From NCBI RefSeq assembly GCF_001039355.2, contig NW_019774180.1:464696-528695 (forward strand): a DNA stretch of 64,000 bases, written 5' to 3'. Below, piece after piece: positions 23,571-39,000 of the stretch. Position 1 is the stretch's first letter, and the number at the start of each line of letters is the position of its first letter. The notes under the pieces are model-generated. The model worked only from the letters and a program-made list of their open reading frames with translations. It was not told where the DNA came from and searched no databases. The position numbers and the translations under genes were made by a program. This DNA comes from Lingula anatina. Taxonomy: Eukaryota; Brachiopoda; Lingulata; Lingulida; Lingulidae.

Positions 23571-25747
23571 CATCTAAATGTGCCATCTACTACTTTTCTT
23601 TCATAGATTGCAAGTTATATTAATTTTATGATTTTCAGGAACAGCTGAATTTTGACTTTGCATGTCTAATTCAGATTTCAAACTATTGCATTCATATTTT
23701 AATTTGATACAAGCTTATGAAAAGCTTATTGATTTGTGACAGGGAAACAAACTATGGGGTACATATGCATTCTAAGAAAAGTTGTTGGCTGTGCAAGCAT
23801 ACCATATATAGTATTCAATATTTAGTAGGACCAAGGGATATTTTAAAAGTGTGCTGTTTTCTCTGCATGTTTGATCATCTTAACAATCAGTACATTCTAT
23901 GTTGTACATATTGTCTTTGTATTTTGACCTCAGAGGGAAATGACATGATCCCAGTCTTAATTCCATTTCCAATTGAACCAATAAAGAATCCAGTTTTTGC
24001 ATTTCCATTTGAACTAAGCCACTTCATAGCCACTTAGTGCAATGTGCGTCACAGGGTTGTTAAAAATAGTTTTAATTCCATATCCTTTGGAATTTAAAGG
24101 TTTTGAAAAAAAGTTAATGAGAGTACATATAAGGCTAAAATTTAGTAGTAAATGCTGTTTTATGCAGCTCTACCCACCACACATTTTTGCATGATATGTA
24201 ACTCATTTTGTTTGAGATTCTCCAAATGAGAATTCGAAATGTATTCTTTGTAACACGCCAAATAGTATGTCTATGTAATTTTAGTTTGATAATTCAGTAA
24301 TCCGGTTTACTCCTTGAATTGGCATTCATAGTACAGAATATCTAAAAAAAAAAGCTGTAATGACAGACTTTCTATAAGATCACAAACCTATTTTTACTCA
24401 AATTTCCATTTCTGCATAACAAAGGCCAAGGCAATTAACAAGCTATGGGCTTTTGCACCAAATGAATAAAATTGAGTAAGATGATATTCTTTTGATCAAT
24501 TCTGAAACATGCAGGCATTGTTCTTGTAATCAGAGAGGAAAGAAGTCATCCTGTTTCATAAAGTCCTTGCATTTTGGATTTTAGTTTGCCATTATTGTCT
24601 GTGTATCCACATTATTCATTTGAAATTTGTTTTCATTAATTTTTTTTTTGTCAGCATGATTGCTTTTCTATTTAGTGTGCACAATTGACATTTGAAACCC
24701 AGTTTTTCCTCCTATAAGATAAGAACAATCTGTATTATTTGATCATGTTCTTAGGCAACCATGATTAATGACAGATTTTCCTCTTTCATTTAATCTACTT
24801 GCTCTTTATATATCACAAAAGAGAAGAGAAAATTATGACTGTGGAGTGATAAGAAGAATAAAACATTGCATCCAGATAACGGGATATTGATTGCTATTTT
24901 AATATTTCATCAGTCAGTTATTTCCAGCCTTATTTTATCAGGTTATGTAAGTTGTAAAGAGAGCCCATTATATACTCTGCCGGATTACTTAAAACCAGTC
25001 AATTATCCCCCTGATGCATTGCGTTCCTCACTTATTTCAGCTTGAATGCAGGTGTTAATGTCCAAATCTGCTGTCAGTGATTACTGAAAACTAAATTTTA
25101 AATGTTCAAGGTGAGTTGAATATCTTTGTGATGTAAAGTAAAATGAAGACAGGTAAGCAATGGAACAATTTGTAATCCTATATTTGTGTATAAGACATGG
25201 GTAGTGTGTGAGAATACATTGTGAATATATCACTCTCTTTGGCATTAGTTTCAGATGACATGTATACTGTGACATCAATCATAATGGCGAGCATCTTACG
25301 GTTTAAAATGTCATTATAATGTCTTTTTTTTCACATGTTATGGGAGACTTGAGGCATAGCACTTGCCACTCGGTAACCTTACAGCAAAAGAAACTAGGTT
25401 TAAATGTTTTGTGTCAGTACAATGTATATAAGGTGCATGTTAATGCATTCAAAGATGACTTAAGCATGTTCATAATTATGTGATTACATGTGTATGTTCA
25501 TTTGTGTCTACCTTATGTTGGTCCCAGGTTGTTTTTTCCGAGTCTTAATGTCTATGGTAAGGCGTGGCTTGTGAGAAAACTGACAGCTCTATCCTGTATG
25601 TGTTTGCATGCATATGTGTATGTGTTTGTGGTTTAGAAAAAAATGAAATTCAATCATTGCTGCTGTAGGAACATTCAAAGGCTATTTGAGCATTAGTGGA
25701 AAGAAGGCTTTTACAATGAATTGTTTGAAGTTTGAAATAGTTTTATA

Positions 25748-25750
<3 letters not shown>

Positions 25751-25790
<40 letters not shown>
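25751..25790. repeat. (TG)n microsatellite
   Basis: About 20 TG dinucleotides in non-coding sequence. Confidence 0.95.
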
Positions 25791-25796
<6 letters not shown>

Positions 25797-26808
25797 CAGT
25801 TAAACTCTTAATAATAAACTTGATAACTCTCTCATAAATGCCATCTCTTATTAATGACCATGGGTGTAACTGTATGTATGATTTCAAAAACTTAGTGTAA
25901 TTGTGCATCCAAAACTTAATGATTGTTGAAACAGCTTGCCAACACACTTAATGAGTGCAGATGTCTGAATACTTCAATATTTTGTGCTCCTTAATGCATA
26001 TAAAGGAGATTTTTTTTTTGAACAGTAAACTTATGAAGATTTCTAATATAACACATAGTCTAAGACCCATTAAACAATTTTATTAGCAAAAAATAGCAGA
26101 ACCATCACATATCTCTGCAACTTTTTCGTTGATTTGAATGTAAACAGGGTGCAATAACTTTTTTCCATCAATTAAAACTTAGTTAAACTTCTGCACTGTT
26201 TTATATCTCATCATTTCAGAATTATTTGGATAACTTTTTGAAAAGAGAAGTATCTTTTTCTCAATACATTAAAAGTAGCAGCTTTGTAGACCATGGTGTA
26301 AATATTGAAGAACATTACACTTTGACGTGCTGAGGAGATTCTCTGCCAAAGGCAATTTCTGTATTCACACGTATTGTCCACTAGAAGGAAATATTCATAA
26401 ATAAAAAAATAATGTTCTCTCATGGTATCTGCTAGCAAGCATAGGTTTCTTAATTGGGATAACTGCCATTTTGGTGGAATTGATAATATGTCCATGTGTT
26501 GTTTACAATGTTTTTATTGTTGAATTTTAAATCATATTTGAAGAGTTGTTATCCCTTTAAGTGCAGTATTTGAACCCACAAATAAACTAGTGTGAAATAC
26601 TGTACTTCAGAAATGTCTGCATCAATACAATATAAGATTGACATCTCCCTCCCCCCCCCCCAAAAAAAAATGTTGTTCATGTACACAGGTGTGTGCGTGC
26701 ATGTATGTGTACACATGTTTTTCATCTCCATTACAAAATAATGGTTTTGATTTTGATGTGAAGAGATTGCATTAATTTAGGAATTAGACATTGGGTTCCC
26801 TAGATTTG

Positions 26809-26976
26809 CAGGCCCGTAGCCAGGGGAGGTTCGGGGGGTTCGAAAGAACCGCCCCTTTGGCTGGGAAAAGGTCCACTCAGGGTAAAATTTGATCTGGGAA
26901 CATGATGTTTTTATGGAAAAAGGTCTATTTTTTCAGAAAATGAACCCCCCTTTTGAAATTGCTGGCTACGGGCCTG
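26809..26976. mobile_element. MITE with CAGGCCCGTAGCCAG terminal inverted repeats, copy 2
   Basis: Same family and orientation as the copy at 21766-21932, 168 bp, with the same 15-bp terminal repeats and a few internal substitutions. The flanks ATTTG and ACTTG agree at four of five bases, fitting an aged 5-bp target duplication. Confidence 0.78.
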
Positions 26977-29900
26977 ACTTGTTAATTTGAAAGAAAAAAA
27001 AGTGCCCTTGTACTAGTGGTTGGGATGTGGTACATTGTCACTTTAATTTTAAAGGTGTCACCACTTGATTACTACATCAAGATCTATGCATGTCTGGAAG
27101 TAACTGCACCCCATGATTTATTCCCAGTACTTTATTGTGGGTTTGCATTTAAAACCTATGTATTTCACTTCCCACTCAGCAGAGCAGTGAGTTGAAAATA
27201 TAGTGTGTTGTGTGTAATTTGTAACTTTGTTGAATGATGAACTTGCTGAATAGCAGAAGCACTTCTTATGCAGCAAGGGGCACTGCTACTGTGTCAAATG
27301 AACAGTCAAGGGACTATCTTTGTGACAATGTCTCAATTTAACGCTAGGTGTCAACCTGTGTATATTATCTGAAAGAGGATGAGATTTCACTGGAGATAGG
27401 CTTGAAACTCGGCTTTCTGCAATTAACTTGAAAAGGTGACAATTTGTACCATGAAAAGAATAAAATAATAAACTAAGCTGTACTGCGCCTTATCTTCACT
27501 CCACCTATTAGCTCCTTAGGCTACAGAGGTATGCTTGGTTCATGTCAGCATGTCAAACTTTTGGCTAGACACAAAAATGTATTTTGGCTAAAGGAAATGT
27601 GAAATATATTTTTATTTATTTTTGGCAGTGTGAAGAGAATTATGTATGAATTTGAAAATTGGTCTGTTTAAAAAAAATTACTCTCTTGTAAACTCACATG
27701 GGTAATGTATCATGAGAAATGTGGGGATGACAATCTCTGCATCTGGTGAAACGGGTGTAAGCAGGTATGTAATGGATTGGGGTTTGAGGTTAAGCGATTA
27801 AGATCAGTGGGAAGATTTGCTTAATCTTCTTATAGAAATGTTCTGTTTGTGTTGGAGGATATGAGATATTTTTATGGAGGAATTTGGTTCATTGTAGAGA
27901 GGAAGTAAACTTCGAGTCTAAAGGTGAAGCCTGTGTCTGAGAACTATTGTGTAGTTTAGTGTAGCAACGCACCAGAAAATTGTTTTGAATATTTTCATGT
28001 ATTCAATCACTGATGTTTTTAATTGAAAATCACTTTTTTTCTGCCAAGGATAACTGTTTTATTGTTTCTTCTTGATTTGGAACAGGAATGTAAAGATAGC
28101 AAGTTTTGTGTTTTTATTCATGGCTGTTTTATACCTTTAAATGTGTTTTAGATGGATTACTTTTCACTCAATAACTTTTTATTTCTATTTAATGCAAATA
28201 GATGCTCCTAAGATTGCATTTGTTTTAATGGGCATAATGTATGCTGTAACACTCAAACCATGTAAGGAAAATGCCAATCTCAAGAATGAACTATGACTTA
28301 TTTTTGATTTGAAGCTCATGGGTGCAGTTGAATTTATTTCCCATAAAAAGCAATGAATCAGTTTATACATTCTTATACTATTTTGCATGTAGTCCCAAAC
28401 TTGGACACTCTCTACTGGCTATCCCTGCCATATGGTGTCATCATACCTGTGATATGGTAGGTAAGACTATATAGAATTAGTTGTCAGGACTTGACATCAA
28501 CAACAACAGCAACAGTAGATCATCAGGCGAGGAATCCCTCGTGGGGTTCTAATTATAGTCATAGGATGGGCGAGAGAACTGATTAATTGACAGGAGCCTC
28601 TTAAACTTGGTCTGATTATGTCCATCATAGGTCTTAGTGATTTCAGTAGTAAGTTCTTCTGTAATGAAATGAAATCTAGTATGAAAGAACCCAAGTTTGA
28701 TGGATATTTTCATGTTGTCATGTGGAGTGATGATTGGCAGTAGTTTTTGATAGGAGATTGTAGTGAAAACTGTTTTGATTGTGTAAGGAATGATGATTTT
28801 TTTATTGAATGGTTAATGGGGCTAAATTGTTTTTCTTATGGTGATTTGTATGACTTGCCTTATAAGAAGATACCTATTCAGATATCCCATTATTCCAGTG
28901 TAGATAGATGAAAAACAATAATTACATATTTCAACATATAAAACTATGCAAGGCCATTATCCCAGTGCAGGGAGGTTACAGTGGTGGAGGAAATATCAGG
29001 CATGTGGCACTCCAATGATAAGAATTAATAGGATTGATTTGTTGATGAGGCAGCATCAGATATGACGTACAGGGAGAATTCCTGGGCTCTGGTACAGGTA
29101 GCTATGTGTAGTCATCAAATAGATGTTCATTTTGTTCTGTATGAGTGAAGTGATAGGTGGGATGGGCACCTGTGCGTGGCAAGTAGAATAGAAAGATGTA
29201 AGTCTTGTAATAATATTATGGATACAATATTGAATTTGGTTATCTTGGATGTTTACTTTGATGTTCATGATGTCTGTGTAAACTAAGAATTTATGGAGAA
29301 ACTGTTCAGTATATTAAGTTTACCATCCAATAGTGTCTGAAATATTTAATTATGATAATGTTTCCCAGTATAAAAATGTAAAGTATGTATTTAGAGTACA
29401 AAGAAACAGAGAGATGCAATATAGTACAATTTCGATTTTAAAGCTGAAGAATGAATTATATTTATTCTGTTACTTAAGATTGCTTAAAAATTCTGCATAC
29501 TTGTTTGATATCTTGCATATTTTCAATGGATATCCAACTTTCCCACATTGTGGCCAGCACTTGTGACATCATAAATTTATTTTAAACTTCACCTATGTGT
29601 AATGCTGTGTCACAGCTGTGACACTATGGATGCACACATGATGCATTCACACACACAAAGAATAGAATGATTTCACTTCATGCTGTTTCTGTATGGTAAC
29701 ATTCTTAACAGTTGAGGCTCAATAAGTAGACTAAAGATTTTCCCTTTATTTATATTTCAAGTTGGGGACAGGTTATGGCAATTTTTTGCAGGCTCCAACT
29801 TGGTTACATATAAAACAAATAAATATAGATCTATATGTAGATTCTGAAAAGTTTATACGTGTGGACAGACCTGAAATGTTTGTCACTGGTCTTTTGTGAC

Positions 29901-30881
29901 TGTCATTTGTCTTAAAGAGCCATCTGTTATCACATATTTTTGAGTAAAGGTCCACCTGTCATCATTGTAATAAACACATAATTAAAATACTGGGGATGGT
30001 GATAGCACCTGTATTTCTAGGAAACGCGTATAAAAGGGCTGAGAGATGAAGCAGTCAGCATACAGGAAGTATTTTGGTTGGTGGTATGTTGGAGTTGGGC
30101 TCTATTGACTGAATAGTTTATGGAATACGTATTTCATTTAGATTACATATAAGAGTTGCAGAAATGAACTTTACTGCTGACATTAAAAGGCAGTGTTTTG
30201 GTAGGTATTGTTTTACAATTCCATTCTCATATTTAGTAAGTAGTATACCATATAATAACAGAATTGTATAATGTGTGGTTGGAAATATGACAATGCACAC
30301 CTAGAAAGGCCGAATTTTAGGTATTGTTATAAAATTCATTTGTTATTATCCAGTGGATTTTTGTTTTAGAATTTTTTTCTCTCACTCGCTGTATGATTAT
30401 TTTATCTGTTTTCATTTTTTTTTATCTTTAAAGTCTGCTATACCATAGTGTTATGATTGTAAACAATTAAGTCTGTATCAGAGGAAGTGTGATATTTCTC
30501 TGATTTAAACACACCCAGAAGAATGGAAAAAATTAGCCAAAATCTTAAGCTCTATCTTTGATTCTAGCCTTGTATTGTTTGCAAGTACCTAACAGAACAT
30601 GTGCAGTTAAATTTTGAATATCAAAGGTCAAACAATTTAGGGCAACATTTTTTGCTCTATCAAGTGTTTGCTTGCTAGGCTGTTGTGTGGACTTAGTGAA
30701 ATCATGGACTTTAATGCATCTACTTTTCTCCAATCAATCTGGCATTGGAAATGAGTGAGTTATACCAATATTTGAGGAGACAGGATTCTTGTTGTGAGAA
30801 CAATGAGATAATTGGAATACATAGAGTTTATTTTATATTTCAGACACTAATGAGATTCTGAGAACAGTGGAGAGCAGAAAG

Positions 30882-32968
30882 ATGAATTTTTCCCAAGGTG
30901 GTGCCCAATATGGCAGATATCATTATTACCAGCCACAAAAGCTTAGGTGGAGTTCACATCTCCAGTCAAGGTAGGGGCACTAGTAAGGGTGTATTTTATA
31001 AAACATGCCCGTGGTCATGTCTTTGTTGATGGCATGGTGATTATATGCTATCATTTTTCTCATTATCTGCATTAACTTTTAAATTCAGCTGTATAACACC
31101 CATGCCACTGATGTGGAAATGCAGCAGCATTTAAAGTTCATGCACATGCATCTTTAAAGATAAACACTTTCTCCTTCTAGTAAAATTAGTTTTGCTCTTT
31201 AGTAAAATACTTTTGGTGTCATCTAGACCCTGGTGCAATTGGGCGGAATGAGTCTCTGAGACTTGCCTTTGGATTACAAGTAGTGACACAGTATCTAAGA
31301 TGTGGTAATATCTTTGATATGGTATCTAAGACTTGATGAAATGTGTTAATGGAATATAGACTTGGAAGAAAAATTTCCCGCACAGTCTGTCACGCTTTAT
31401 TTTTTTATGTTAAGTTTCAATTTACAGTTATTGATATGCGAGATTCTGTGTCATGAAAATAAATATTATGCTATGATATGTTAATTCTTATCATTTAACG
31501 GCACACATAAAGTGAGATACACTTCAAATATGTGGAAAAAAGGTGAATCCAATTTTGGGACAAACATTTACATCTATAGAAACGTAAGCCTTCAAACTTT
31601 TTTCATTATTTTTTGTGACTGTAGAAAAAAGTGCCAATGAGATTTTTTACTTCATTGAATCAAGAAGTCCTTTCATAAAACTGCCAAGTCATTGTTGCCC
31701 TCTGTCATAAATACTAATGTATGATTCAAAAGTTATGAAGAAATGTTGTTAAATTTTCCTTCTGTCAGATGGTGTTTTCATTGCTAGAAACCCCAACTGG
31801 TTGCCAAAACAGTAGGATTGTAGGAAGTAAAACACTTGACCTTTCTGTCAATGATAAAAAGCTTACCCAATGCTTTCTAATATATGTTATGTGGACTTCA
31901 ATCATTGCCGATGAAACACAAATCAGGGAATAGAAGTTAATTAAACTGGAGTGTTTTTATGACCAAATGACCAGTCAAAAGCCTCTAACCTTGTGATTGA
32001 ATATGACAACAAATTCTATGTGCCTATGCATTAACCTGGTGAAAAAATAATGTTTGTTGTGTGGTAAAGGTTTTCTGACCCCTGTCTTCTAGTGTTGGTT
32101 ATCCTCTCTGTAAATGGAATGTTTGAAGGAAGGAGTCACAACACAAAACTGGACTAACCTTTTCAGTCATTGCCATTGTCAAACACACGTAGGAGCTTTT
32201 TAAGGTATATTGGTCCCCTAGCTCAGTTATGCCTCACAGCAAAATCACTACCTGACTACAGACTAAAAGATCCCACAAATAGCATAATATCTTTATATGC
32301 AGTTGGATCAGGCTATGTAAATTTCAGGATTTGTACTCAGCATGGATGTTTGGTATGAAATGGCTTTATAATTCAACTTTTGGGTGAAAAAATCAGCCAC
32401 AGGTTAGAAGGAAAACTTCCCTTGTTGATACAAAACTTCCATTTCCCTGACCTCAGGATTCAGACTTATTCACAGGAAACAGGAAGGGTGGGAAGAAACT
32501 GAAATCGGTGAAAAAAAAATCGAGCTAGTTTTTGTTAGATTGCTGAATGAAATGTCAAAAAAGGAGCTATCAAGTTTACAGGTACTTTAAGTTTTCCGTT
32601 CAAATATTAACCCTGTGCAGCTTTTGGAAGATTGGCAGTTCTAAACAAATAGCACAGAGGAAAAACTTCCAAGTGAAAAAAACCTTCACAAATGTTGGGG
32701 AAATCTAGTGCTAACTAATAGAGTGTTTTAACAGTTGCTTTTTGGTGTGTCATGCGATGACTGCCCATGTGACAGCGCAGTGGCATGTTTGACAAGAAGC
32801 TGTTTTGTGTTTAAGTCTGTCAAAAGGTTATGCTTGTGAATATAAGAGGAAATAAAAAGGGACATAAAAAGTTGAAAGTTTTTTCTTGTTTTTTCTTGTC
32901 TGAATGTAACATAAAATACTTGTAGAAAGTGTTAAAATTTTATCTTGCAGTCTGGTATTTTAGGTGTT

Positions 32969-33016
<48 letters not shown>

Positions 33017-36000
33017 TGTTTTCTAAAACTGTGCTACACATCTGTCTTGGTGCTGTTTACAAACTTTTTAAATTATTTCTCTTTATTTCCTGACATTTGC
33101 TGTGGTTGATTAAAAAAGTCTGCCATTTATCTGATAGCCCTTCTGGATAAAACATGGAGCTTTGAAGCTTGGTTGCAATACTGTATATAGTTTCATAGTT
33201 TTTAAAGATTTCTGGATTATGCCTAATTTCAGGATTTTCTGTGTTCATATTGATCTTTTTTTCATATGATTCAAATGAGATGAGAAATTGCAAGTTATGT
33301 TTTCAGGATTTTCAGTTTTTACATCTTTCACCCTGGCCTTAGCTCCCAATTTTCTCTTATTTGCTGTACGTCATAGTACATAACAAATAGAAACATAGAG
33401 ATAGGGGTGGGGTGGGGGGTGGGTAGGAGGATGAGTGAAAAGAGGAAGTTTTTTTGTCAGGACCATTAGTTTTCCAGAATAGCAAGTGAAAGCACCAAGT
33501 TTTGCTTGCAGGGGCAGATCCAGAAAAACTTTCTGAAAGTCTTCCAAATTATCTCTCTTGATCTATCCCCCATTTTTGACCATCTTCTGAGATGCCTGTC
33601 AATGTAAACTTGAAAATTCTTATAGTTTTCCATAAGATCCAGAAGACAGCCGACATCCGCCCCTGGCTTGCTTGTAATATTTCATGACTAAATGGTTGAC
33701 ACTGTTGAAATAATGTTGTTTCTGGAATGGGTATATTGGAATTTTGATATTTTAAGCAGATTTTTTCCATGGACAAATAGTAAATTGGTTTTATTGCAAG
33801 TTTGCAGTTGTTTTGAAGGTAGGAAATGTGTAGTTGCTATCTGAAAACTCATCTGAAAAAATTGAATAAAGAGAAGGAATTAAGCAACTTACTAAGATAA
33901 CTCATATGTAAGTTTGTTAGATCATTATCATAAAGCTTGGTACTACATTTGATTTCTTTTTTTTTTTTAGTAATTATTTTTTGTTTTTTGATATGTTATC
34001 TCAAACATTCTAGAGACATCTGAAGCTAAAACTGTTGGCTGAAAACTAATTATACCAGAAAGAATTTGTTTGGTTGTCCTGTAACCATTAAATCTAAACA
34101 ACTTTTTTCTGTTTGCCTGTTGTTAAGAAGTTTTTTTTAGAACTAAAAAGCGTAAATGTTTTCAGCAAGTATGGATTTAATTGCTTTCCTATGTTTGAAT
34201 TACTCTGAGTTTTCCTTTGTTTTTTTTTTTTTTTTTTCACGACAAGCGACATACCTTGCATACAGTTGCTGTTACACATTAGATACACTGACAGTATAAA
34301 TACAAGCCATGCTGGTGCACACAAGTATTTTCCCAACACAAAATCAAATATTTCAATAGGGTGAACTGTATGGCCTTTTATGGGTACATTGGCATCCTGC
34401 AGTTGACAGTGCTAATTCCCGTGTCAATGCCACTGTGTCCCCCCATGCTCCAGGTGGGCCTTGTCACAGGCACTAATTCACATGCCTTAGGTATGCTGTT
34501 AATCCCTTGGAGAAAAACAGGCTGTGTTGTCTTTATATTATATGGAGTGTTCTTATTTCTGGTGTTATTATTTACCTTGTAAAGATTGATATTACAGTGA
34601 TAAATTGGTCATTGTATTGGAGACAGTTTGGTGTGAGAAGCTGTGAGCTGAGCTGCATGCCACACATGATGAATCATGATTTTGGATCTAGTTTTTGGTG
34701 ATATCTGTTGAAAACTGTCATGTTAATTATCTTTCTGAGATGGATGAAGGAAATGAAAGCAATATCAATGTATTTAGTGTATATCTGATCATATCTGAAT
34801 GAAAAATTGCTGAATATCTAATCATATCTAGATGACAAAAAAAGAAGATAGCAGACAATTTACAATCACCTGCATTTAATAATTTTAGATAATTGAAAAG
34901 CCATCAAGATTGGTGACACTGATATCATTTTGGAAAAAAATGTCCCTAAATTAGTAATCTTTGTAGCAGAAGATTGAAAATGGCCAGAAAGCTACAAAAT
35001 GAAGTGTAATAAATTTCCTTGTGTGTGTTTTCTTTTTTTTTTTTTTAATTTCTTCCTTTTTGCGTAAATTTACTGTTATATAATTTGCAGTACTTGGACA
35101 TAGTAATGCAAATATTGTGAATGCAAAATGCTATTATCTATCAATGATCCTTCAAGCAAAAGATATGAAGTAATGGAAATGTTTTTGTCATAATTGTCTT
35201 ACATTGCATATCTTTCATGAAAGTTCTTTGGTGTGCATCTGGCAACTAATGAAGTAAGAAATGAAAGAAAAGACCCAAAGCTATATAGAAACCACTTGAG
35301 TAGTTTGAAAAAACACTCTGCTGGTTATATATTTAATAAGATTTCTTTCACACATCACTGGTCTGTGTAGCAGAATATTTCAAGTGGCAGACTTGTGCTT
35401 GGATGAAAGGGATTAATGAAGCATTACCTGGTCAGGTGAGGCTAATCCCCGTGTATCCTCACCTGCTTGGAAGAATTTTGACTCTCTTGGAGATTAACCG
35501 TCTTACAAATACCTGGGGCTGAGACTGGGCGTTTGATAAATAGAAAGGTATTTTGTGAAAATATAGCTGTGGTGTTGTAGTATGTGAAGGTAGAAGTGGC
35601 ATGAGTGTCTTTGAGTAGGTGAGTTAAATGTGGAGGAAGGGAAGGGGGGGGGGGAGCAAGAGGTCTGCTATGCTCCTCCTCTCTGGAGGATCAGGATCCA
35701 TGATCTTTATGCCATTGACATCCTATATTGGACCTGTGTGTATTATTTGTTGAAATTAAAGTAGTTACAGGATATGTAACAAAGTACAAAGAGTTTGAAA
35801 GTGAGCCATACTATTTTTGATTTTGTTTGATGAAGATACATTATATATATTACCCTTTTGTGTTTTGTCATTTGTAAGAGAAATTCATGTGAGAATATCC
35901 CCTTTTTTAAAGAAACCTGGTACTCAAATTGAAAAAAAGGATAAAGTTAATAATATACAGATATTATCAGATAATCTCAAGAATCAGCCTATTGTACCAA

Positions 36001-39000
36001 ATTGGACCACAGAGATTGTTACTGTCATAAAGCTTCTTTCCATTTTAATAATACCCTCTTGTGCCTGAGGTTGGGGGCCATTGCTATTGAATCAACCAGA
36101 AAATTGCATTCCAACATTGAAAGACAACTGACTTGAAGTAAAATTGGCCATTTAAATGCCACAGACATTGAAAGTTCCTTATATCAATCATATCCTGTGT
36201 AGTCCACAAAATATCACAATTTCATTCTCCATCCCTCATTTCTCTTCTATTAAACTGGGAACAAGCAATAATGGACGGTGCAGTGGTTTTGGACGCAACG
36301 GTCTTGACCCTTTTGACCCATGCTATGACCCCTGAAACAAGGTGCCATTGATAGAACAAGCAGGCCCCATCCATCTCATCTCATAGCAAACTTTTATCTC
36401 TGTCTCTCTCTCTCTCTATTTATATATGACACCTGTATGTGTTATCTCTTATATCCACCTCTTCCAATCAGAGATACCCACCTTATTGACACAGTGGACT
36501 ATTGTACAGAGCATCATTGGCTGAGAAGTGCCATTTTGCCTTGTTACCCCTCATGTAGGATGAGCGCCTGTGTCAACTTTGTCAACGCGCTGGGCGGGAT
36601 CTGAAGAGAATGTGATTTAATTTTGCTGTGAGGCTAGGATTTCATGTTGTGACACTTGGAAGTTTACTTTCTGCTGGTTGGCCTGAATGGGTGATGACCT
36701 CTCCTTAAAGAGATGAACACCAAAGGATCAGCCCCCATTCACAATAATTGTTATTTTTTAACCCAAGGTAGTGTGATTGAAAACAAACGGTGGCTGCAGT
36801 AATCTTGGTATCAATGACATATCAAGCATGCTAGAGTGGGCCGATTCAGCGTGTTAACCCGCTGATTGATCAGAATTGTTAGTGGGTACCGTATAGGACA
36901 ATAGCAGTCCTGAGACAGCAAGCTTGGCTGATACACTGTTTGATTAGCATCCCCTACTGCATTGATTGGCTATTGATGTTGTCCCACCATTGTAACTAAA
37001 TTCAATAATTTGTTTGGGATTGGGGAGTTGCAGCTCCGGCTAGTGAGGTGATTAGTTGTGACAGAAGCAAAAGGCCAGTTATTTGTGTGCTAGATGGTAG
37101 GTGGAGAAGTTACAGAGGAGGAAAGTCACAAAGCATTTCATGTTGTGACCCGTACTGTTGCCTATGTACATGTACAAACATTGTGTCGTTTTTTGGAATT
37201 GCAGAAAAGGAAAAAAAAGTTATGCCGAGTAGATCTTGAATGCTCTTTGCAAGTGCAGGGAGCATATACACATTGCACAAACACAGGGAAATTCAGGGGA
37301 AAAAAGTTATGATTAACAGATCCTAAATGCAGAATTAGGGTGAAAATAGCCAACTGCCGGATGCACATAGCTGTTGCATGAGGTGCACAGACTGCAGGAG
37401 TATAGTAAAGGACGGCACTGGATGAGCCCAGACTATGATGAAGTTTAGGTAAGACTACCAACTATATATAAAAAGTGTGTCTATGTGATTTGTTTTTTAT
37501 TTAACTGGAAGCAGAGATAAGACTTAGGGTAGGATTTCATGTACAGTATCTTCCTATGAGTCTGCTGGGTGTTGTGTACTGGTGACAGGGATGAAGGTGA
37601 GAAGTTCTAAACATTGAACTGTTTACTCTCATCATAAGTTCACATGCTTTGTCAACTCTTTGATAAAACAGATTGAATTAGAAATTTTTGGCGTGTGGAA
37701 TAAATGGTTGACATGTGATGTGTTCTCTTATTTTTAGCAGTTTTGTGGTTTTCTTGCAATTTGAACTGGTTGTTAGTATTGGCTCAATCCTCTCCCTTTA
37801 CATAATGTTTTATCACTGTGTTTTACACTTGTAGTGGTGATACATTTCTTGCAATGCTATACTCATCTCTGTGTCATTCATTGTTATGTGAGTAACTATG
37901 TATCAAAATCAAATATATTAGGTTTATATTAAAAAAAGAATGAGAAAAGAAAAACTAATTGAATTGACTTTGATAGTAAGTCAGTTAAATATTATTATTT
38001 TCAATTATTTTAAACCATGCTTATGGTCCAACTGTTAAAAAGCAATTTGAGGAGATTAAGTTCTACTGTAAGTCTCATTTATGAAAAAATTATTTAAAGC
38101 AATACCCAATATTCCCAGGGTGGGTAATGCATAGCTTTTAACCCCAGTCCATGTAAATACATACTGGGGTCCATTGATTCATCCACAAAATATGCAATCA
38201 ATACCAGAATAATGTTCTTGTTAATTAGATTTTGTCCATTATACAACAGTGTTTTGATGTGTTTTGTAAATTCAGGAATGTTTGTGTTTCTTTGTGTGAG
38301 GGATTGTCTTGACCATGCTAATAGAGTGTGTCCAGCTTAATTAAAGTTTTAATTGAAGTCCACCTATTGGCATTTCTTGCTGACCCTTGCTCTGTGATAG
38401 CAGTGCAAGTAAGGTTCAATGGAAATCAAATATTTTGTTAATGTTTTTGCAAGATGATAGTTTTGCTCATTTTCACATTATTTCTTGGCAATTTTCACAC
38501 TATTTTAAGTCACTTTTAAATCATTTTATAATTTTGGTGCTTGTTTTCCTGGACAAAAGAAAAGGGATATCCACACAATGTTGCTGTCAGTTGGCCCTAT
38601 GTTGCCTCATAAAAAAAGATTAAGATTTGAAAAGTTTACCTACTCTGTTGTGTAGACATAGACTGTTTACCTTGCAAACATAGTGTTCATGCATGAGTTA
38701 TTCGATACATGTATAGGCAGTGCATTCATAATACAGAGCTTATTCAAGAAAGATCCATCTTGAAGAAATTATTAGTAGAGGACTTTTTATGGAGAGTAAC
38801 CTTTTTCATTTGGCAACTTGTACAAGTGTGTCCTTGTCTTCAAAGAATAACCCAAAGATCTAAAAATATCTGAATTCAAGTATGGACATTCCATTATTAT
38901 AAGATTAAAAAGTTTTTTGCAGGTTTCTGTGCTTTATGCTGTTTTTAATAAATATTCAGTTTATTGAACAGACACAGAGTTGATCGTGGATCCGAAACAT

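Larger units (their letters stand above)
18021..30843. other. Long non-coding stretch, probably INSC 5' introns and UTR
   Basis: Nearly 13 kb without any recognisable protein-coding homology. It holds an inverted-repeat element at 18488-18697, two copies of a CAGGCCCGTAGCCAG element (21766-21932 and 26809-26976), TG microsatellites (about 23527-23569 and 25751-25790), a C/A homopolymer (about 26650-26669) and two possible non-coding exons (20846-20979 and 23255-23318). Short frames here, such as 19427-19645, resemble nothing I know. Confidence 0.5.

Noticed and set aside
32969-33016. Regular repeat that might suggest a CRISPR-like array
   Set aside because: It is an uninterrupted AAT microsatellite with no spacers, in animal DNA.
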